This document shows, one piece after another, positions 14,039 to 15,898 of a stretch of 15,898 nt of DNA. The stretch comes from JBJXFK01 sp046155505. Its GTDB lineage: Bacteria > Planctomycetota > Phycisphaerae > UBA1845 > Fen-1342. The first letter of the stretch is position 1. Each line of letters starts with the position of its first letter. The notes under the pieces are model-generated. The model worked only from the letters and a program-made list of their open reading frames with translations, searched no databases and was not told the origin of the DNA. The translations under genes were made by a program, and so were the position numbers. Location: assembly GCA_046155505.1 (NCBI GenBank), contig JBJXFK010000253.1, forward strand, positions 1-15,898, read 5' to 3'.

Positions 14039-14650
14039 ATGCGAATTCTTGGTGTTTGGGCCGCGGCGACGACTCTCTGTGCAGCGGCGAGCGCCGATGT
14101 GAAAGCCTATTCTTGGACGTTTGATCCGCGGGTGCCGATACCCGATGCGGCCCCGCTGGACCCGAACGACCCAAATTCGGTCGTCCCGGGCTTCGCGTTC
14201 ATCCCGCTGCCGATTCCCGACGCGGGAACGGTCACGGCGATTGAGGAAGTGTGCATCGACATCGAGCACACGTTTGTGAGCGATCTGACGGTTGGGCTTA
14301 TCGGGCCGGACGGAATTACGGATGTCGAGCTGATCGACGGCGACTTCGTGCTCGACAGCGACGGCGTAAGCGGGCTGTACTGTTTTCGCGAGGGAGCGCC
14401 GGCGTTCGGCAGCATCACCAACGGCACGCTCATTCCGACCGGAACATACGGGCCGAACGACGACGACGGTTTCAGCGACTTCATCGGTATCGAAAAATTC
14501 GGCACGTGGCAGTTGGGTGTGTTCGATCTGGTCGAGATCGACGTCGGCTCGATCGGCGGCGTGAGCATTCGCATGGAAAACGTGCCCGAGCCGGGCACGA
14601 TGGCGATGGTAGCGCTGGCCGGGGCGCTGTTGGCACGGCGGAGGCGATAG
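14039..14650 (+). CDS. Secreted P-domain-like protein with PEP-CTERM sorting signal (paralogue 2)
   Basis: A 203-residue paralogue of the preceding gene. Signal peptide about 1-19 (MRILGVWAAATTLCAAASA), then the same order of segments: YSWTFDPRV, VCIDIEHTFVSDLTVGL, GLYCF, PTGTYGPND, GTWQLGVFDLVEIDVGSIG and VSIRME. The cysteine pair is conserved (C72, C115). The PEP-CTERM signal is at the end: VPEPGTMAMVALAGALLARR followed by RR. The start ATG 14039 has GAAGGAG about 5 nt upstream; the open frame extends 95 codons further left but through hairpin-rich non-coding DNA. The two genes clearly arose by tandem duplication and have since diverged, mainly in the loops after LFAPNG/LIGPDG. The stop is 5 bp before heptamer element D. 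Confidence 0.85.
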   Translation: MRILGVWAAATTLCAAASADVKAYSWTFDPRVPIPDAAPLDPNDPNSVVPGFAFIPLPIPDAGTVTAIEEVCIDIEHTFVSDLTVGLIGPDGITDVELIDGDFVLDSDGVSGLYCFREGAPAFGSITNGTLIPTGTYGPNDDDGFSDFIGIEKFGTWQLGVFDLVEIDVGSIGGVSIRMENVPEPGTMAMVALAGALLARRRR

Positions 14651-14655
14651 CATCA

Positions 14656-14797
14656 GGAAAAGTAGCGAGTATCGAGTTGAACAGCGGGGAAGCGGCGTTC
14701 CTTACGATCCGGGATCTGCGGACAGCGTCGAGCGGATCGGCGCCGCAGTCGCTGCGTGTCTGAACTCGCTACTCGATCATCGTTACTCGCTACTTCC
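14656..14797. repeat. Heptamer inverted-repeat element D
   Basis: It fills the gap between two convergent genes. The left arm (14656-14682) has 7-mers AGTAGCG and AGTATCG. The right arm (14762-14797), read on the minus strand, has AGTAGCG, AGTAACG, ATGATCG and AGTAGCG again in strict 7-bp phase. The outer ends pair well (GGAAAAGTAGCGAGT against its complement, one mismatch). The arms are 79 bp apart. The left arm begins 5 bp after the P-domain paralogue 2 stop and the right arm ends 3 bp before the uvrA stop, so it could act as a shared bidirectional end for both transcripts. Confidence 0.8.
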
Positions 14798-14800
14798 CAT

Positions 14801-15898
<1,098 letters not shown>

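Overview
The window looks like chromosomal DNA of a GC-rich bacterium, most likely a member of the Planctomycetota (class uncertain, possibly Phycisphaerae-like). The grounds are two secreted proteins ending in a PEP-CTERM sorting signal, an EF-Ts whose TDFV motif reads TEPV, a UvrA with a long extra C-terminal domain, an S2 protein with a Gly/Arg-rich tail, and intergenic 7-bp repeat elements. No ribosomal RNA, tRNA, CRISPR array, phage gene or transposase was seen. The phylum call is inference from these traits, not from a marker-gene comparison.

Layout. 24-1744 (+): a four-helix membrane protein overlaps a B12-binding-type radical SAM protein by 4 bp. 1824-6452 (-): reading leftward, secG, yicC, an AAA+ ATPase, a TatD-family nuclease/hydrolase and an NAD-dependent sugar epimerase. 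The ATPase has its own promoter, with one perfect 14-bp palindrome filling the -35/-10 spacer and an identical one over the -10. 6453-6956: divergent control region between secG and rpsB, holding a long inverted repeat and a candidate structured rpsB leader. 6957-8846 (+): rpsB-tsf translation operon, ended by a strong hairpin terminator. 8977-9662 (+): two small unrecognised genes. 9728-12718 (-): a 996-residue protein joining two receiver-like domains to the ATP-grasp domain of PEP synthase/pyruvate phosphate dikinase. 13108-14650 (+): two tandem paralogous secreted proteins that look like stand-alone P (proprotein-convertase-type) domains with PEP-CTERM anchors. 14801-15898 (-): the 3' part of uvrA, cut by the window edge.

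The most interesting signal is not a gene. Four separate loci carry degenerate tandem 7-bp repeats (2839-2931, 12771-12819, 14656-14797, 15428-15518). Each locus has its own 7-mer sequence, but they share the 7-bp period, and three of the four are arranged as two inverted arms around a spacer. Two sit directly against gene stop codons. One lies inside uvrA and is translated in frame, adding about 26 residues before the conserved SHTA motif. A fifth inverted repeat (6624-6708) has a different, non-heptad unit. Together they suggest a mobile or self-amplifying family of hairpin-forming repeats.

Functionally most genes are housekeeping: protein synthesis (rpsB, tsf), secretion (secG), RNA decay (yicC) and DNA repair (uvrA, tatD). 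The accessory content is the radical SAM pair, the AAA+ ATPase with its operator, the receiver/ATP-grasp fusion and the secreted P-domain pair.
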